From NCBI GenBank assembly GCA_023055425.1, contig JALGPY010000009.1, positions 17,177,775-17,241,774 on the forward strand: a stretch of DNA of 64,000 nucleotides, written 5' to 3'. This DNA comes from Linanthus parryae. Lineage: Eukaryota > Streptophyta > Magnoliopsida > Ericales > Polemoniaceae. The position numbers and the translations under genes are program-made. This document shows, piece after piece, positions 35,046-46,416 of the stretch. The notes beneath the pieces are model-generated. The model was not told where the DNA came from. It searched no databases and was given only the letters and a program-made list of their open reading frames with translations. Positions within the stretch are counted from its first letter, which is position 1; every line of letters starts with the position of its first letter.

Positions 35046-37577
35046 TCAAAGTGTACACATTCTTTTGATGATATGCGATACGTGCGCCTCTTCGCGTGTA
35101 GGCGGCTTTTCCTTGGCATCTTCCCTTGTCACCATCACGCCCGCAGGTGACTGGTCCTTGATGTCCTCCCAGAGAGGCAAAGGAGTAGGGTTGAAAGGCC
35201 CGGGTGTTTGCTCGTCCGCCATCTCAGTGAACCACACCGCCTCGCTGAGATGTGCTTCGTCCAAGTTGAACGGGTTAGTCGAAGCCGGTATCTCGACTAT
35301 TCTGTCGTTCCAGATAGCTTTCGTAACCTGGTGAGCCGTCGAAGGGACTGCGTCAAAGCGATGAATCCAGGCTCGACCTATAATCATGTGGTATGTGGTG
35401 TTCGCGTCTATGACATAGAACTTCGCCGAGCACTTGATCTTGCCAATCTGGACGCCCAGGCGGATCCATCCGATCGTCATTCTAGAGTCGCTTCCGAATC
35501 CCACCAGTGGAGATGGACGTTTGACTACCTTGTGCTCGGGGATCCCTGCTAGCTTCAGTGTGTGGAGTGGAACAACGTTGACCGCTGCTCCTCCATCGAC
35601 GAATGCTCGCTTGAATTCGACGCCATTGATGATGGCGGTCACGTACAGAGGCCTCTGGTGACTCGCATCTGTCTTCTTGTCGCTGGCAGAAAAGGTCATG
35701 ATCTTTTCTGTGGAACGAGACGCCCCGATGAATTTCCCGTTGGAGACCACGAGGTCCTCCTCGTAGTCCTCCGCTATCCTTAAGATTGCTTTTGTCATAT
35801 CAGTCCGGCACCTCTCGGAGAAATTCATCTCGTCGAAGAATTTGTTGAAGCCGTGCGACCCTTTCATGCGGTTGGCACGTTCATCCTCCGTGTCCATGCT
35901 ATAATCTTCGTCTTGATGGACCTCAGAAATGATGGGTAGACCATCCTCTGCGACTTCCTCCAAGTCTACGATCGAGATCATGGCGACCTCTTTGCCTTTC
36001 GAGCCTGACTCTGTATGGGCAGGAAGTGGGTTGTTGCGCACGTCCTTCCTGTTGTCGCTAACGATTAGCTCGCCGTTCTTCATCTTCTGATCGAACGCGA
36101 ACCTGAGTTTCTTGCACTCGGCGGTGGGATGCATGATCTTGCCGTGGTACTCGCACCACTTAGGGTCCCTCACCATCTCCTTGGAGGGTGTTTTCTCGAG
36201 CGGTGGCAGGACGCCGTCCTTGCGCCACTGTTTGCAGAGGTCACTCGCTTCCTCTGCCGAGCATGGCAGAGGCGGTACATCGAAGTTCACAACCTTCGCT
36301 TGTTTCTGGGGGGAAACTGTATTGACCTCAGCTTCGCGTCCCCGCTTGTAGCTGAACCTTCCGATCTTGTAAGTGGTGCCGCTCGCAGGTCGCTCTGAAG
36401 CGTTCTTCTTTTTCTGTCTCTCGACTATGGGCTCGATGTTCTTCGTGCATTCGATATGCTTTGAAAACGTAGGTGTTTGCAAATTGATGAGCATACCTTT
36501 GTATTCATCTCGCATGCACTGTAGGCATATCTCCACGAGCCGGCTTTCGGGCATTGGATCTTTGCACTCCAAGGATTTCGCCCGGAATTTCTTGATGAAG
36601 GTGATCCCATCCTCCTCGCGCTTCTGGTACATCCGCGAGAGATGGATCATTGTCACCTTTTCCTCCATTTGAAAGAACTTGGTATAGAACTTTTGGACCA
36701 TGTCGTCCCAAGTCTTCACGGATCCGGCCTCCAATGTCCGGTACCATTTGTATGCTACGTTCCCAAAAGATTTTGGGAACTCTCGCATCAGCAGTTTGGG
36801 ATCGGCTCCGTACGGACCCATGACATCGATGAAACGCATGACATGCTCATGAGCGTTTCCATTGACGTCCTCGAACTTATCCCATTTGGGAGCCTTGTAC
36901 CCCGCCGGGTTAGACATGAGATAGATCTCTCGTGGAATAGGTGGATCATTGTCTAACTTTGGGATAATGGTATCCGTGAATGACTGATGAGCCAGGATGG
37001 TGTCCACTCGCTTTTGCAAAGACGTCATGCATTCTGGAATGCTTCCCTCGGTAGTCGCCGGAGGGGTTGCCGTAGGCGGTGGCGACACATATGCCGCCGG
37101 AGGATTGGGAGCATACTGAGTACCCGCGTTTCCCCAGATCATCGTTGGGGGAGGCAAAGGGTACTGCAAAGTTGGGTTGGACGCCAAAGCGGAGGGCTGA
37201 GGAGCGTGAGCAGCAGGAGGCAGCATTTGTGCCGTTGATCCTTGAACCGAAGGCAGTTGCGCAGCCGACGGTGGAGTCTGCAGATGAGGGTTGGGAGGTG
37301 TGGCTGGCACTCCCAATCCTGGAGCAGTAGGGGTTCCTCCTCCCTGAGGGATAGCGGTGGCTGGCGGAGGATTTGGCGCGAGGGTGCCCAGAACAGCCAA
37401 GATTTGTTCTAATTGCGCGGATTGAGACTTGAGAGCTTTCGCCTGACTTTGGACGGTGGCGTCCAAAGACTCTAACGTCGGTGCTTCGCCGGGAGTCGTC
37501 GGAGTACGGCGGGTCTCGTCTCCCGAGGGAGTTTCGGTGAAAGGCGATCGGTTGCTGACATCATCCTCCTGAGACAT
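35046..37577 (-). CDS. Tat gag-protease polyprotein
   Basis: 843 codons, MSQEDDVSNRS to KRMCTL. The N-terminal 190 residues are Pro/Ala-rich. The capsid-type gag domain follows (MREFPKSFGNVAYKWYRTL, VQKFYTKFF, MYQKREEDGITFIKKFR), then a zinc-knuckle-like CEYHGKIMHPTAEC, then an aspartic protease with VDGGAAVNVVP and IIGRAWIHR. The DGG in place of DSG/DTG resembles other plant gypsy proteases. The frame is uninterrupted. The ATG is only about 20 bases after the primer-binding site, so most of the mRNA leader must lie in the LTR. The protein would assemble particles that package the element RNA. Confidence 0.92.
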   Translation of the reverse strand: MSQEDDVSNRSPFTETPSGDETRRTPTTPGEAPTLESLDATVQSQAKALKSQSAQLEQILAVLGTLAPNPPPATAIPQGGGTPTAPGLGVPATPPNPHLQTPPSAAQLPSVQGSTAQMLPPAAHAPQPSALASNPTLQYPLPPPTMIWGNAGTQYAPNPPAAYVSPPPTATPPATTEGSIPECMTSLQKRVDTILAHQSFTDTIIPKLDNDPPIPREIYLMSNPAGYKAPKWDKFEDVNGNAHEHVMRFIDVMGPYGADPKLLMREFPKSFGNVAYKWYRTLEAGSVKTWDDMVQKFYTKFFQMEEKVTMIHLSRMYQKREEDGITFIKKFRAKSLECKDPMPESRLVEICLQCMRDEYKGMLINLQTPTFSKHIECTKNIEPIVERQKKKNASERPASGTTYKIGRFSYKRGREAEVNTVSPQKQAKVVNFDVPPLPCSAEEASDLCKQWRKDGVLPPLEKTPSKEMVRDPKWCEYHGKIMHPTAECKKLRFAFDQKMKNGELIVSDNRKDVRNNPLPAHTESGSKGKEVAMISIVDLEEVAEDGLPIISEVHQDEDYSMDTEDERANRMKGSHGFNKFFDEMNFSERCRTDMTKAILRIAEDYEEDLVVSNGKFIGASRSTEKIMTFSASDKKTDASHQRPLYVTAIINGVEFKRAFVDGGAAVNVVPLHTLKLAGIPEHKVVKRPSPLVGFGSDSRMTIGWIRLGVQIGKIKCSAKFYVIDANTTYHMIIGRAWIHRFDAVPSTAHQVTKAIWNDRIVEIPASTNPFNLDEAHLSEAVWFTEMADEQTPGPFNPTPLPLWEDIKDQSPAGVMVTREDAKEKPPTREEAHVSHIIKRMCTL

Positions 37578-37597
37578 GGTTGCTTTTGCCGGTAAGT

Positions 37598-37615
37598 TTC
37601 ACGTCGGGTTCACCA
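37598..37615 (-). promoter_or_regulatory. Tat primer-binding site
   Basis: On minus, TGGTGAACCCGACGTGAA begins three bases inside the 5' LTR end. It starts TGG as required for a tRNA CCA end. The matching tRNA was not identified by eye; it is not the Met-initiator or Asp type. Confidence 0.65.
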
Positions 37616-37618
37616 AAA

Positions 37619-38244
37619 TGTGCACAAGAGATTCCGGCGGGGAGACCTCCGTGTGCACCGTGTGCAGTGGATCAAGGATCGCACAGGAAGAGTAGGGGTG
37701 TGTGTAGGGAGAGAGTAAGTCAGTAGCAATGTCTGAGAGAGAGACAGAGGTTTGGCAGAGCTTCCGCGTATGGCCGTGTGTTCTCCTTTGTATGGAAAGG
37801 TTAACGATATATATATACTGGAGAATATGACCGTTGTAGTGTGGTTAATGCGCCCATTAATGGCGGCTTAATTAGCTTAACCATAACGGCACGTTCGTCC
37901 GAATATATAGGAACCGTTATAGCACGTGGTGCGCGAATACCGGAACCGTTACGAGGTTGACCGGGTTTGACCGGATTGACCGGGTTTATGGAGCTCGTGC
38001 CATAGATCTCTCAAAACAGTTACTAAAGGTCGCGTGCGGGCTTGGCTCGCACGCGACAGGGCTTACTCTAGCCTCCAAACCACAAAGTCCCTACAAGTCC
38101 CGTGCAGTGGTATGCGAGGGCTCTGTCTCGCAGCCCCCACATGGATCAGCTCGGCTGGTGATCCTGTGTGTGTGGAGCACAATATGGTGTGCTGGATGGC
38201 TGCCACGTGGCCAAGATCTGTCATGTCAGAAAGCAGTATCTACA
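37619..38244 (-). repeat. Tat 5' LTR
   Basis: 626 bp, identical to 23167-23792 except at 38057. GTATATATATATC (minus, 37806-37818) is a candidate TATA element for the genomic transcript. The inverted repeat TCGCGTGCG/CGCACGCGA is conserved. Confidence 0.97.
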
Positions 38245-38249
38245 GGTGT

Positions 38250-40225
38250 TATCTTAATGTTAAAGTTTCGGTCCGAAGATTTTCCCAAGGTTTTGACTCA
38301 GACCTTAAAGGTCCACATTTAGAATTTGTTATTTCATAGCGATGACTCGGGAGTTATTTTTCTACTATGATAAATTTTGGAAGTTTTTATATTGGTTAAC
38401 TATCTCAAATACTAATAAATACTTGGAGTATTGTTACGATGTTTTGCTCACAATTAGGATGTGTGGATTGTTTTTATAGAATTTTATGCTACACGTATGC
38501 CGCTTTGAGGTTCTAATGTTTTGTTAAGCTAGGAGGAAATATTGTACGTTCTTCAACCTCGCATTTCTTAGCTTGTGAGGTATGGTATGCATTTTATGGA
38601 GATAATTGTATCAGTTACTAAGAAAGAAAATGTTTGGATTTCGTCTAAGAATTTGGGGGCATATTATAGCTTTACGTTTGGAGATTTGTTTGGGTATAGA
38701 CATGATGTCAGCCAGTGTTTCAAGTTATTTGAATAAGTTTATGTGAATCCACGATTACAAGTCAAGTGATAAATTTGAACTATGAAGAGTCTTGGGTTAT
38801 AAATCATCATTTGGGAATGATTGAAACACTAGGTGGAAGCGTATTTAATTTCCGCTATCAGCAACAATTGATCCTTTAAATATTATCCCGGGTATTCCCA
38901 AGTACCAGACTTATAGAAGAACCTACTCTGAGAAATTATGCTCAAAATATGGTCTTAGGACATAGTTAAATATTTTAAATAGTAGACAACTCAGTAACAG
39001 ATTTGCACCAATGACCAGCCACAAAGTTAAAGATCTATATCTGCTTGAATATTTGACTTTTCATGAGATGTTTACATACGAGTTGGCAATATGTGATATG
39101 AGATTTATGAATCGTATATGATTATGTGCTAGTATAAAAATTTGATGAAAGACAAAGATATGATGAGAAGTATGTTGACATATTTTTGAGATCATAATAC
39201 TGTGACAGTCAGTCAGGCTTTTCTCGAAGAAATGGACTTGAGAATTTGGCATGACAACATAGTAGAATCACAGATCTGGTTGCCCAATTTGTGCCAAAGT
39301 TATTTTTAAAGGAAGAGGAAAGATGTATAGTAGAAAACTTATGTGAGAATTTTGATTGTATGTTAGCATAGCAATGGTTATGTTCAACGTGTCACATTAC
39401 ATAATTATATGCACATGATATGTTATGTTTTCTATATTATGACAATAGGGGACGGAATAGATTATGGTGTAGAGAGAAAGACGGATAGATTGCACATTTA
39501 CAACCCGTAAAAAGTCAGGAATCAGACACCCTTATCAATGTTAGAAATCATAGAGTTAATCAAAGTTTCTAGTAATACAGATGAGATAAGAAGATAACCC
39601 ACATCAGAACCAACATACCACAATGTAACTTGTAGGGGGGACTAGAATTACGATCTAAAGAAAATGATATCTCTAACGTCATCGACACAACAGTTAGACC
39701 CATGTATACCACAAACGAAAGAACCTAAAGTAAGCAATCTAGACAGTTTAATACCCGCTAACCTAAGCAAGATTGATCTAAACATCGGGCAGATGGATGT
39801 CAGGATGAGAGGTCCTTCTAGAAAAGAATTGTGAAGGAAATTTGGAAAGACGTTCGAAGTTAGGCCAAATGTCACATGATCAAACCGCCAAGTCTTAGAC
39901 ATTGATATAGTCGAGGATTCTCAGTAGTGTGTGAACTGGAAAGCGCTTACAAGTCATTTGGAGTTATGTAACTCAATGTTATGCTTGGGTAGCTTAAGTT
40001 CCCTTTCTTATAGAATATATGTTCTTCATAAATTCCTTTTTTGAAATCTTGTTATTAAGGTCATGAATTTGAGCTTTTCACTCGGGTTAAGTCATGGTTC
40101 ACAAGCGTTGTCTGAATCTTCATCATAAGAAGAAATGTGTTATTATGAAATCTTAATCGCTATCTCCTAAACCTTATGTTGTAATTTAAGTGCCTTGTGT
40201 CTGCTAAGATACTAATGGTTACATA
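38250..40225 (+). pseudogene. Decayed Tekay-type pol interior
   Basis: No open frame remains. Its position between the Tat insertion and the readable integrase C-terminus implies it is pol, but similarity is too low to place domains by eye. The decay contrasts with the roughly 95% similar LTRs, so either the body had long been defective or the parent was non-autonomous. Confidence 0.45.
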
Positions 40226-40561
40226 GGACCAAATGGCATTCTGGAAAGAATTGGAGAATTTGATTACCAACTAGACCTACCTTCTAATTTTGGACAGGTA
40301 CACAGTATCTTTCACGAGTCGCAACTAAATAAGCATGTACCTGACCCATCCCACGCGTTGGATCCCAAACCAGTTGAGTTTGCCCCGTCTCTGACGTACG
40401 AAGAGCATCCTGTTAAGATCCTAGATACTAAGACAAGAGATACGCGTACCAAGAGCGTTAGGCTAGTCAAAGTTTTATGGACGGACCATCACATGGAAGA
40501 GGCAACTTTGGAAGTAGATGATGATATGAGGAAAAGTACCCGCACCTCCTTATTGAAGTAA
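40226..40561 (+). pseudogene. Tekay integrase C-terminus with chromodomain-like tail
   Basis: An open stretch with the chromovirus integrase end: GPNGILERIGEFDYQLDLP, then HSIFHESQLNKHVPDPSHAL, then EEHPVKILDTKTR and VKVLWTDHHMEEATLE. The last part corresponds to the chromodomain-like tail of Tekay/Del elements, which in relatives guides insertion to heterochromatin. A normal stop (TAA) closes the frame. Only the final 111 codons are readable, so it is a remnant. Confidence 0.85.
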
Positions 40562-40768
40562 ATTGAGTTCCAGGGACGTCACTCCTCTAAGGGGGAGAGG
40601 AATGTAACCCTTTAAATTTTCGTCACCGTAATCCTCGTAACGCTCCCGTGCCACATGTTTCGAAACTAGATATTAATAGAGTTATCATTGGCTGTTGCGA
40701 CATATATAAAATCTTATAGTAGCACTTTGTTTATAAGTTGGTTTAAGCTTCGAGGACGAAGCTCTGTT

Positions 40769-40782
40769 TGAGGGGGGAAGGA
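40769..40782 (+). promoter_or_regulatory. Tekay polypurine tract
   Basis: TGAGGGGGGAAGGA directly before the 3' LTR TGTAATGCCCC, preceded by CGAGGACGAAGCT, a context typical of this lineage. A second similar tract, TAAGGGGGAGAGGAATGTAA, lies at about 40588-40607. Confidence 0.85.
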
Positions 40783-42207
40783 TGTAATGCCCCGTCTTTT
40801 TAGTATATAATTGACGTCCTTTTTTTCAAAGAGTCTAAATGTTTATTTCCAAATATAGGGCCTGTGGGGAGGTAGAAGTAGTTTTAAAGAGTAGATATTA
40901 GTGAAGTTGGGGGTAAACTATGAGTTCATGTTAACTGGGGGGGGTGTAATTGTCTTTACCTAGAAGTTTGTTAGGGAAACACAATTTTTGTTCCCATCAT
41001 CATCCCCCTCTCTCTCCCCGCACGTCTCTCTCCCCCCTCTATTTCTTCTCCTTCTTCTTCTTCAGCAAACACACCACCAACAACAGCAGCAACAGAAGGC
41101 ATCGGCCACCACCACCGCTAGAGAAACCCGATGGAAACACACACGACACCACCACCACCATTCCACCCTCAATCTCTCTCTCTGCTTCTCCCCTCACTCT
41201 CGGCCAGAAACCAGCAGCAGCAGAAGCAGTGGCTATGGGCCACGCCACCGTCGCCGGAGAAGACCGACGGGAACCACCCAAAGGCCACCAAAACCTTCAC
41301 TTCTCTTCTCCCTCCCTCTCTCTCGCGGTAACCCTCTTAGTTTCGACCAGAAGAACAAAGAAAGAAAGCAGAGAGAGAGTGTAACAGAAGCAGAGACCGC
41401 CACCATCGCCGCTGGAGCTCCATTTTTTCGGGCGAAGCTCCGGCCCATGCAAAGCAGAGGCACCCAGCCTCTTCATCCCACTTCTATGGCCTCCTTAAGG
41501 CCCGACCAAGCTTTTAGAAGGATCAACTGCGCCCACAACTGACCGGAGAAGCTCCGGTCGGCCACCATCACCGGCGACTATTTCGGCGAACTCAAATCGC
41601 CTCGATTCTTGACCTATTTCAGCAATTTTTGGCTTGGGTAAACTCTTAATCACCCAATTTTACGTTTTAGTCAATAAAAATACAATATTGCTAGCTAGAG
41701 TCGAGTCTAGGATGAGACATCATACGCATTTATGTTTTCAGAAAAAGTGTCTTTTCATTAAACTTGGGGTATAAAGTGTCTTTTACCTAAACTGTTTATA
41801 GGTTATGAGTGGGGGTTGCGTTGTACTTTATGAAAAGCTAAGGGTAAGATGTGGGGCACGTGGAAGTTTAGGGGGATCTATTTGTGGAATATACAATCTG
41901 AAATTTTTATTGGAAATAGATTTTGGTTTAAATAAGAACTCTAGTACATACTAAATAGTTTGGGTGTTGTATTTTGAAAGAGAGTATTTTCTATAAATGA
42001 AAATAGCTAATTACATATTTAGAATTGATAAGTTAAAAATAGATTGGGGTTTTTTAGCTAGTAACATTGGGTATGCTTATAAGATGATTATTTATTCTAT
42101 TAGCGAAAGTTGTTAAGTAAATATTTTTCGACTAGTATAAAATAGATTGAAAATAATTGTGAAATAGTAAGATATAATTTCTCTAAGTTGAAAGTTAATT
42201 CTTTTCC

Positions 42208-42306
<99 letters not shown>

Positions 42307-44009
42307 TTATCATAATTTTGGCATAATGTTACAAGAGTTATATATTTCATTTACTTGACAAAAATTTCACTTTGTACTAGTAAGATTTGTAAACATAAAT
42401 AGGTATTAAATAAAGCTTGTTTTCCTAATAAATATTTTATGATATCACTTAAAAAACTTAGTATCTAGTTACTTTATTTCTCTATTAAAGATATATCTAC
42501 AAAAAGATATGTTTTTGTAAATTAAACAACTTACTTCCTATGGAGAAATTACTTTATAAAAGTTAAAAAAATTGTTAGAATATTGTGGATACAAGGAGTT
42601 GGTTGTAAATTGAAGTCTAAGCTAGTAAAGAAGTTTCAAATCTAAAGTCTTTTTCCACCATTAAAAATATGCCAGTATTATGTAATGAAATTGTTATGGA
42701 TATTAAATGATTATAGTTTGAGGATGTAAGTACTAAACTAGCACACTCTAGACAATTATAGTAACAACCAAAGATTTAGAGATTGTGTTAAAGTAAATGG
42801 ACTTTCTGAAGTTGTCACTTGCATATCACGTGCTAGTCGAACTTTCGATTAATTAGAAATTATAAATTTGTAGGTGACAATTTTTTAGACGAGGGCTACA
42901 TCTACATGTTGAGCTTACGTGCTATTTGTCGTGTTATTAAGGTGAGTAAACATGCCAGGTCTAGTGTGCCCTAGCTTCTGTCGTGTCGAAATATTATTTT
43001 ATATCTGTCTCAAAATGTGTTTATGACTTACATGATTACTTGAGATTGAGTACGTTTTGAGATATATTTTTTGATAATGTCTAACGAGAATAATAATCCT
43101 TTAATAACGTAAAGTGGAAAGAGTTGTGCGGGGATCGTTATTACTAATGTTGATGTTGACTTTGGTCACTCGGTCTGTGATTAGATTGGTCGGGTTGGCT
43201 TCGTCCACTCGACCCGTATTATTTTAACCCGGTCGCAACCTGCCGGGTCGCTCCGTGTACTCACCTCTCTGGCCGCGAAGAGTCTTAGGGGGGTTCCGGC
43301 ACTTAAGGTCTTGGTAGATTAGTGAAAGTAGATCTTCCCCGTATCAACAAGTTAATAACAAGAAGTTCTTTGAGAAATATATTTTTATGGAAGGAAAGAA
43401 GAGATAGATTGGGAATGATATTCCCCGTTTCAGAAATAAAAGAAATAAGATATAGATTGGGAATGATATTTCCCGTTTTAGATATAAAAGAAATAAGATA
43501 TAGATTGAGAATAGTATTCCCCGTTTGAGATACAAGAGAAGGATTGAGATGAAATGTAAAAAAGAAAGAGAATTTCTTATGTGTTCCAGTATTCTTACTT
43601 TATTGTACAAGGATTTACTCAGTTATTGTTCATTCCCATTTATGATTGTTTTTGAAAGAATATGCCTCATAATCTGTTTACAAGATTGGGTGTTTACTTA
43701 CTCAGTATTTCATTGTTGACTTTAGAAAAACTGCGGTCTTTGTTTCTTTCCCCCGCATGTCTTAGGAGCTGGATTATGGGGTAGCGAGATTCGACACTCA
43801 TCTAGTATTTATCCGCACTCTTAGTAATGTTGAACTCTAGAAAATATGGATCTTTTGTACAATGTACAAGTCAATGTAAGGTTGTTCCAAAGAATGTAAT
43901 AGATAACTATGACAATGTTTGTTCTCGATTTCTGCCATTTCATTACGAGTAACACCCTCCCAGGCTCTCCGGTCCGGAACGGAAAGCTTGGGAAATAAGG
44001 GGTGTTACA
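40783..44009 (+). repeat. Tekay 3' LTR (complete)
   Basis: 3,227 bp, TGTAATGCCCC...GGGGTGTTACA, with inverted ends. It is collinear with 4385-7341 and supplies the roughly 340 bp lost from the 5' copy. Followed by ATGTA, the candidate target duplication. Confidence 0.92.
42208..42306. repeat. (AAT)33 microsatellite in 3' LTR
   Basis: 33 perfect AAT units, paired with 29 units at 5904-5990. Confidence 0.97.
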
Positions 44010-44800
44010 ATGTACTTCTCCCAGCTTCAATTCAACTTCCTCCATGAGTGTGAACTTGGCCTCTCATCATGTAGCTAGGCCAACCAAAGCCGAGCAGGTT
44101 CTCAGCTTCTCCAAGGTCACAACCTTGGTGAAGATATCCACAGGATTCTGGATCATGTGGATCTTCACCAACTCTATCACGTCTTTCTCCAACAGTGAAC
44201 GAATTAAGTGATATCTGATGTCAATGTGTTTCATCCTTGCATGAAAAGTGGAATTCTTTGCCAGATGAATTACACCTGACTGTCACTATACAACTTGCAA
44301 CTCTTCTGCTTCTTCCCAAGTTCCCTCAAGAAACTCTGTAGCCAACCCATCTCTTTGCACGCTTCCGTAGCTGCAACATATTCAACTTCAATAATAGATA
44401 GGCAATAATTTTGTGCAACCTCGAAACCCAACTAACTGCTCCACTGCCAAGTGTAAACACATAGCTTGTAGTGCTCTTTCTTCTGTCCACATCACTAGCC
44501 ATGTCATAATCAACATACCCTTTCAAACTGATCTTTGACCCTCCATAGTACAAAGATACATCTTGTGTACCTCTCAGATACCTAAAATTCCACTTCACAG
44601 CTCTCCAATGCTCCTTTCCACGATTTCTCATGAATGTGCTAACAACTCCCACTACTTCGACAATATTTGGACGTGTGCATACCATAGCATACATGAAGCT
44701 TCCCACAACAGATGCATAAGGAACTTTATCCATGTAGATCTGTTGAAATTTAGAAGTGACTCGCCAACGAAGTACTCACTAGTTTAGCATCATGCATGTT
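44010..44800 (-). pseudogene. Tork-type copia RT end and RNase H, broken
   Basis: In minus order: NMHDAKLVSTSLASHF followed by a stop; VPYASVVGSFMYAMVCTRP at 44733; YLRGTQDVSLYYGG; DMASDVDRRKSTTSYVFTLG and AVSWVSRL; and, after frame changes, NPVDIFTKVVTLEKL near 44150-44080 ending at GL. This is the usual order of a Tork-lineage pol C-terminus. It is split from its RT by the Angela insertion (TSD AAACC) and from its 3' LTR by the Tekay insertion. Confidence 0.85.
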
Positions 44801-44805
44801 AAACC

Positions 44806-46401
44806 TGTTGGAATTGTGCCCTAGAGGCAATCAACTTAATGTGACAAATATGTGGATATACGATTCATTATGTTATCGATATGGAGATATGTTAACATAA
44901 ATGAAGTCCTTAGAATATAAGTGTTATATTCTTAAACATCCCTAGTCGATTATAATGATTAATAGGACAATCATCTATAGACTAGTATGGGGTTGGATTG
45001 ATATGGAGATATCATGATCCAACACATGGGTATGCATCAGGGGTAATGACATACTGAATTGACCCATCTCCGAGAAGGCTACATACAAGTTATTTAAAGT
45101 CACAAGTGCTTCTCGCGGTGCAATGGTGTTGTCATCCTTAGACTTGAAGTCACTAGATCATCTAGTCGTGGAATATTGTGTTTTGGTAGCGTCAAACGCT
45201 ACACCGTGACTGGGTAGCTATAAAGGCGTATAACGGATACAATAAGAAGCAAGCTTAGAGATCATAGTAGATGTAGATAGAATTTGTCCCTCCCACATAA
45301 CGGGAGCAAATATCCTAGGCCACTCGAGGGATAGTGCTTATAGAATGTCTGGCCAGACTCAAATAAATCTATATAGGATATTGATGCTATTTGCACGAAT
45401 AAGGCTATTCCCAGGATCGAGAAACTATGGATTGGATATATGAGTGTGACCTGTATGTCTCTTGTCCAATCTGGATATTGGGACAAACGGATGAGACAAT
45501 TCTTGCACAAGGTTTGTCATGATGACTATTCTATTTGTTGGCTAGAATGGATGTCTTGCTAGAGGCTGCTCCATATTAGTAAGTGGTTATTACCAACTAA
45601 ATAGAACCTATGGGGTCACACGCCATATAGGGGTGAACTAGACTTGGGAATTAATTAATTAATATGATTAATTAATTAGAAGGATCAAATCGCAACAACT
45701 TGCAAACTTAGTAGGACTAATATGCAAGTTGGACTAATCCATGTATACATGATTAGGATTTGCCAAGGTGGACTAATTCATGTATAGACATGATTAGGAT
45801 TTTCCAAGGTGGACTAATTCATGTAGAGAAATGATTGAGATTAACTTGCAAAGAGAACTAATCCATGTATGGACATGATTAGGACTAGTTTGCAAAAAGA
45901 GACTAATCCTTGTTTGAGTAGGATGAGGAGAGAGGTTCTTTATGTAGTAGGACAAGGAATTGTTGGACTATATAAAGAACACTCCTAGCTTATTTTTCTC
46001 TGCACACACACATCTATATGATAGGAGTAAGGAGAGAATATAGCAAGGAGAGAGAGCAAGTCCCAAAGCAAGGGCCGAACCCCCTTTTGGGACTGCCCCC
46101 TACCCGTCGGCCTCACATGGAGGTGCCGCCCACCTTGTTGCACCGTGTTGAATGATTTATTCTTCCTCTTCCATTTTTCCTAGCTAGCACAAGGAGTTGG
46201 AGGATCTAGATGTCACCTCTAGGCGTGGATCAACCGTATGAGACGTGACACAATTCACGTGACAAGTCATCACAGGAGACCTCTAAAGTGTGTTATTTGT
46301 TTCTTCCCTTACCATCGTTATGATTCTCTTCCGGTGATCCTTGGAGGGTATTGAATGGATAATTCTTTCTTCCGCTGCGTATCCATGATCAAAACCCTAC
46401 A
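44806..46401 (+). repeat. Angela 5' LTR
   Basis: 1,596 bp, TGTTGGAATTG...AACCCTACA. It is homologous to 51583-54615 and 60847-62275 and to the fragment at 3810-4052. Confidence 0.92.
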
Positions 46402-46402
46402 G

Positions 46403-46416
46403 TGGCATCAGAGCCA
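46403..46416 (+). promoter_or_regulatory. Angela primer-binding site (tRNA-Met initiator type)
   Basis: TGGCATCAGAGCCA right after the LTR, one base different from TGGTATCAGAGC of the initiator tRNA pattern, which the second Angela copy has exactly. Confidence 0.85.

Larger units (their letters stand above)
23167..38244 (-). mobile_element. Complete young Tat-type gypsy element with antisense gene
   Basis: 15,078 bp with 626-bp LTRs at both ends and a perfect target duplication GGTGT (23162-23166 and 38245-38249). In minus orientation the order is 5' LTR, PBS, gag-protease, pol (RT, RNase H, a second archaeal-type RNase H, integrase), minisatellite, antisense plant mobile domain gene, polypurine tract, 3' LTR. 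The dual RNase H and an extra ORF between pol and 3' LTR are traits of the Tat lineage. The LTRs differ at one position only (23605 A, 38057 C). pol is defective while gag-protease and the antisense gene are open. Confidence 0.95.

Noticed and set aside
46403..46416. tRNA-like sequence after the LTR
   Set aside because: It is a primer-binding site complementary to a tRNA 3' end, not a tRNA gene.
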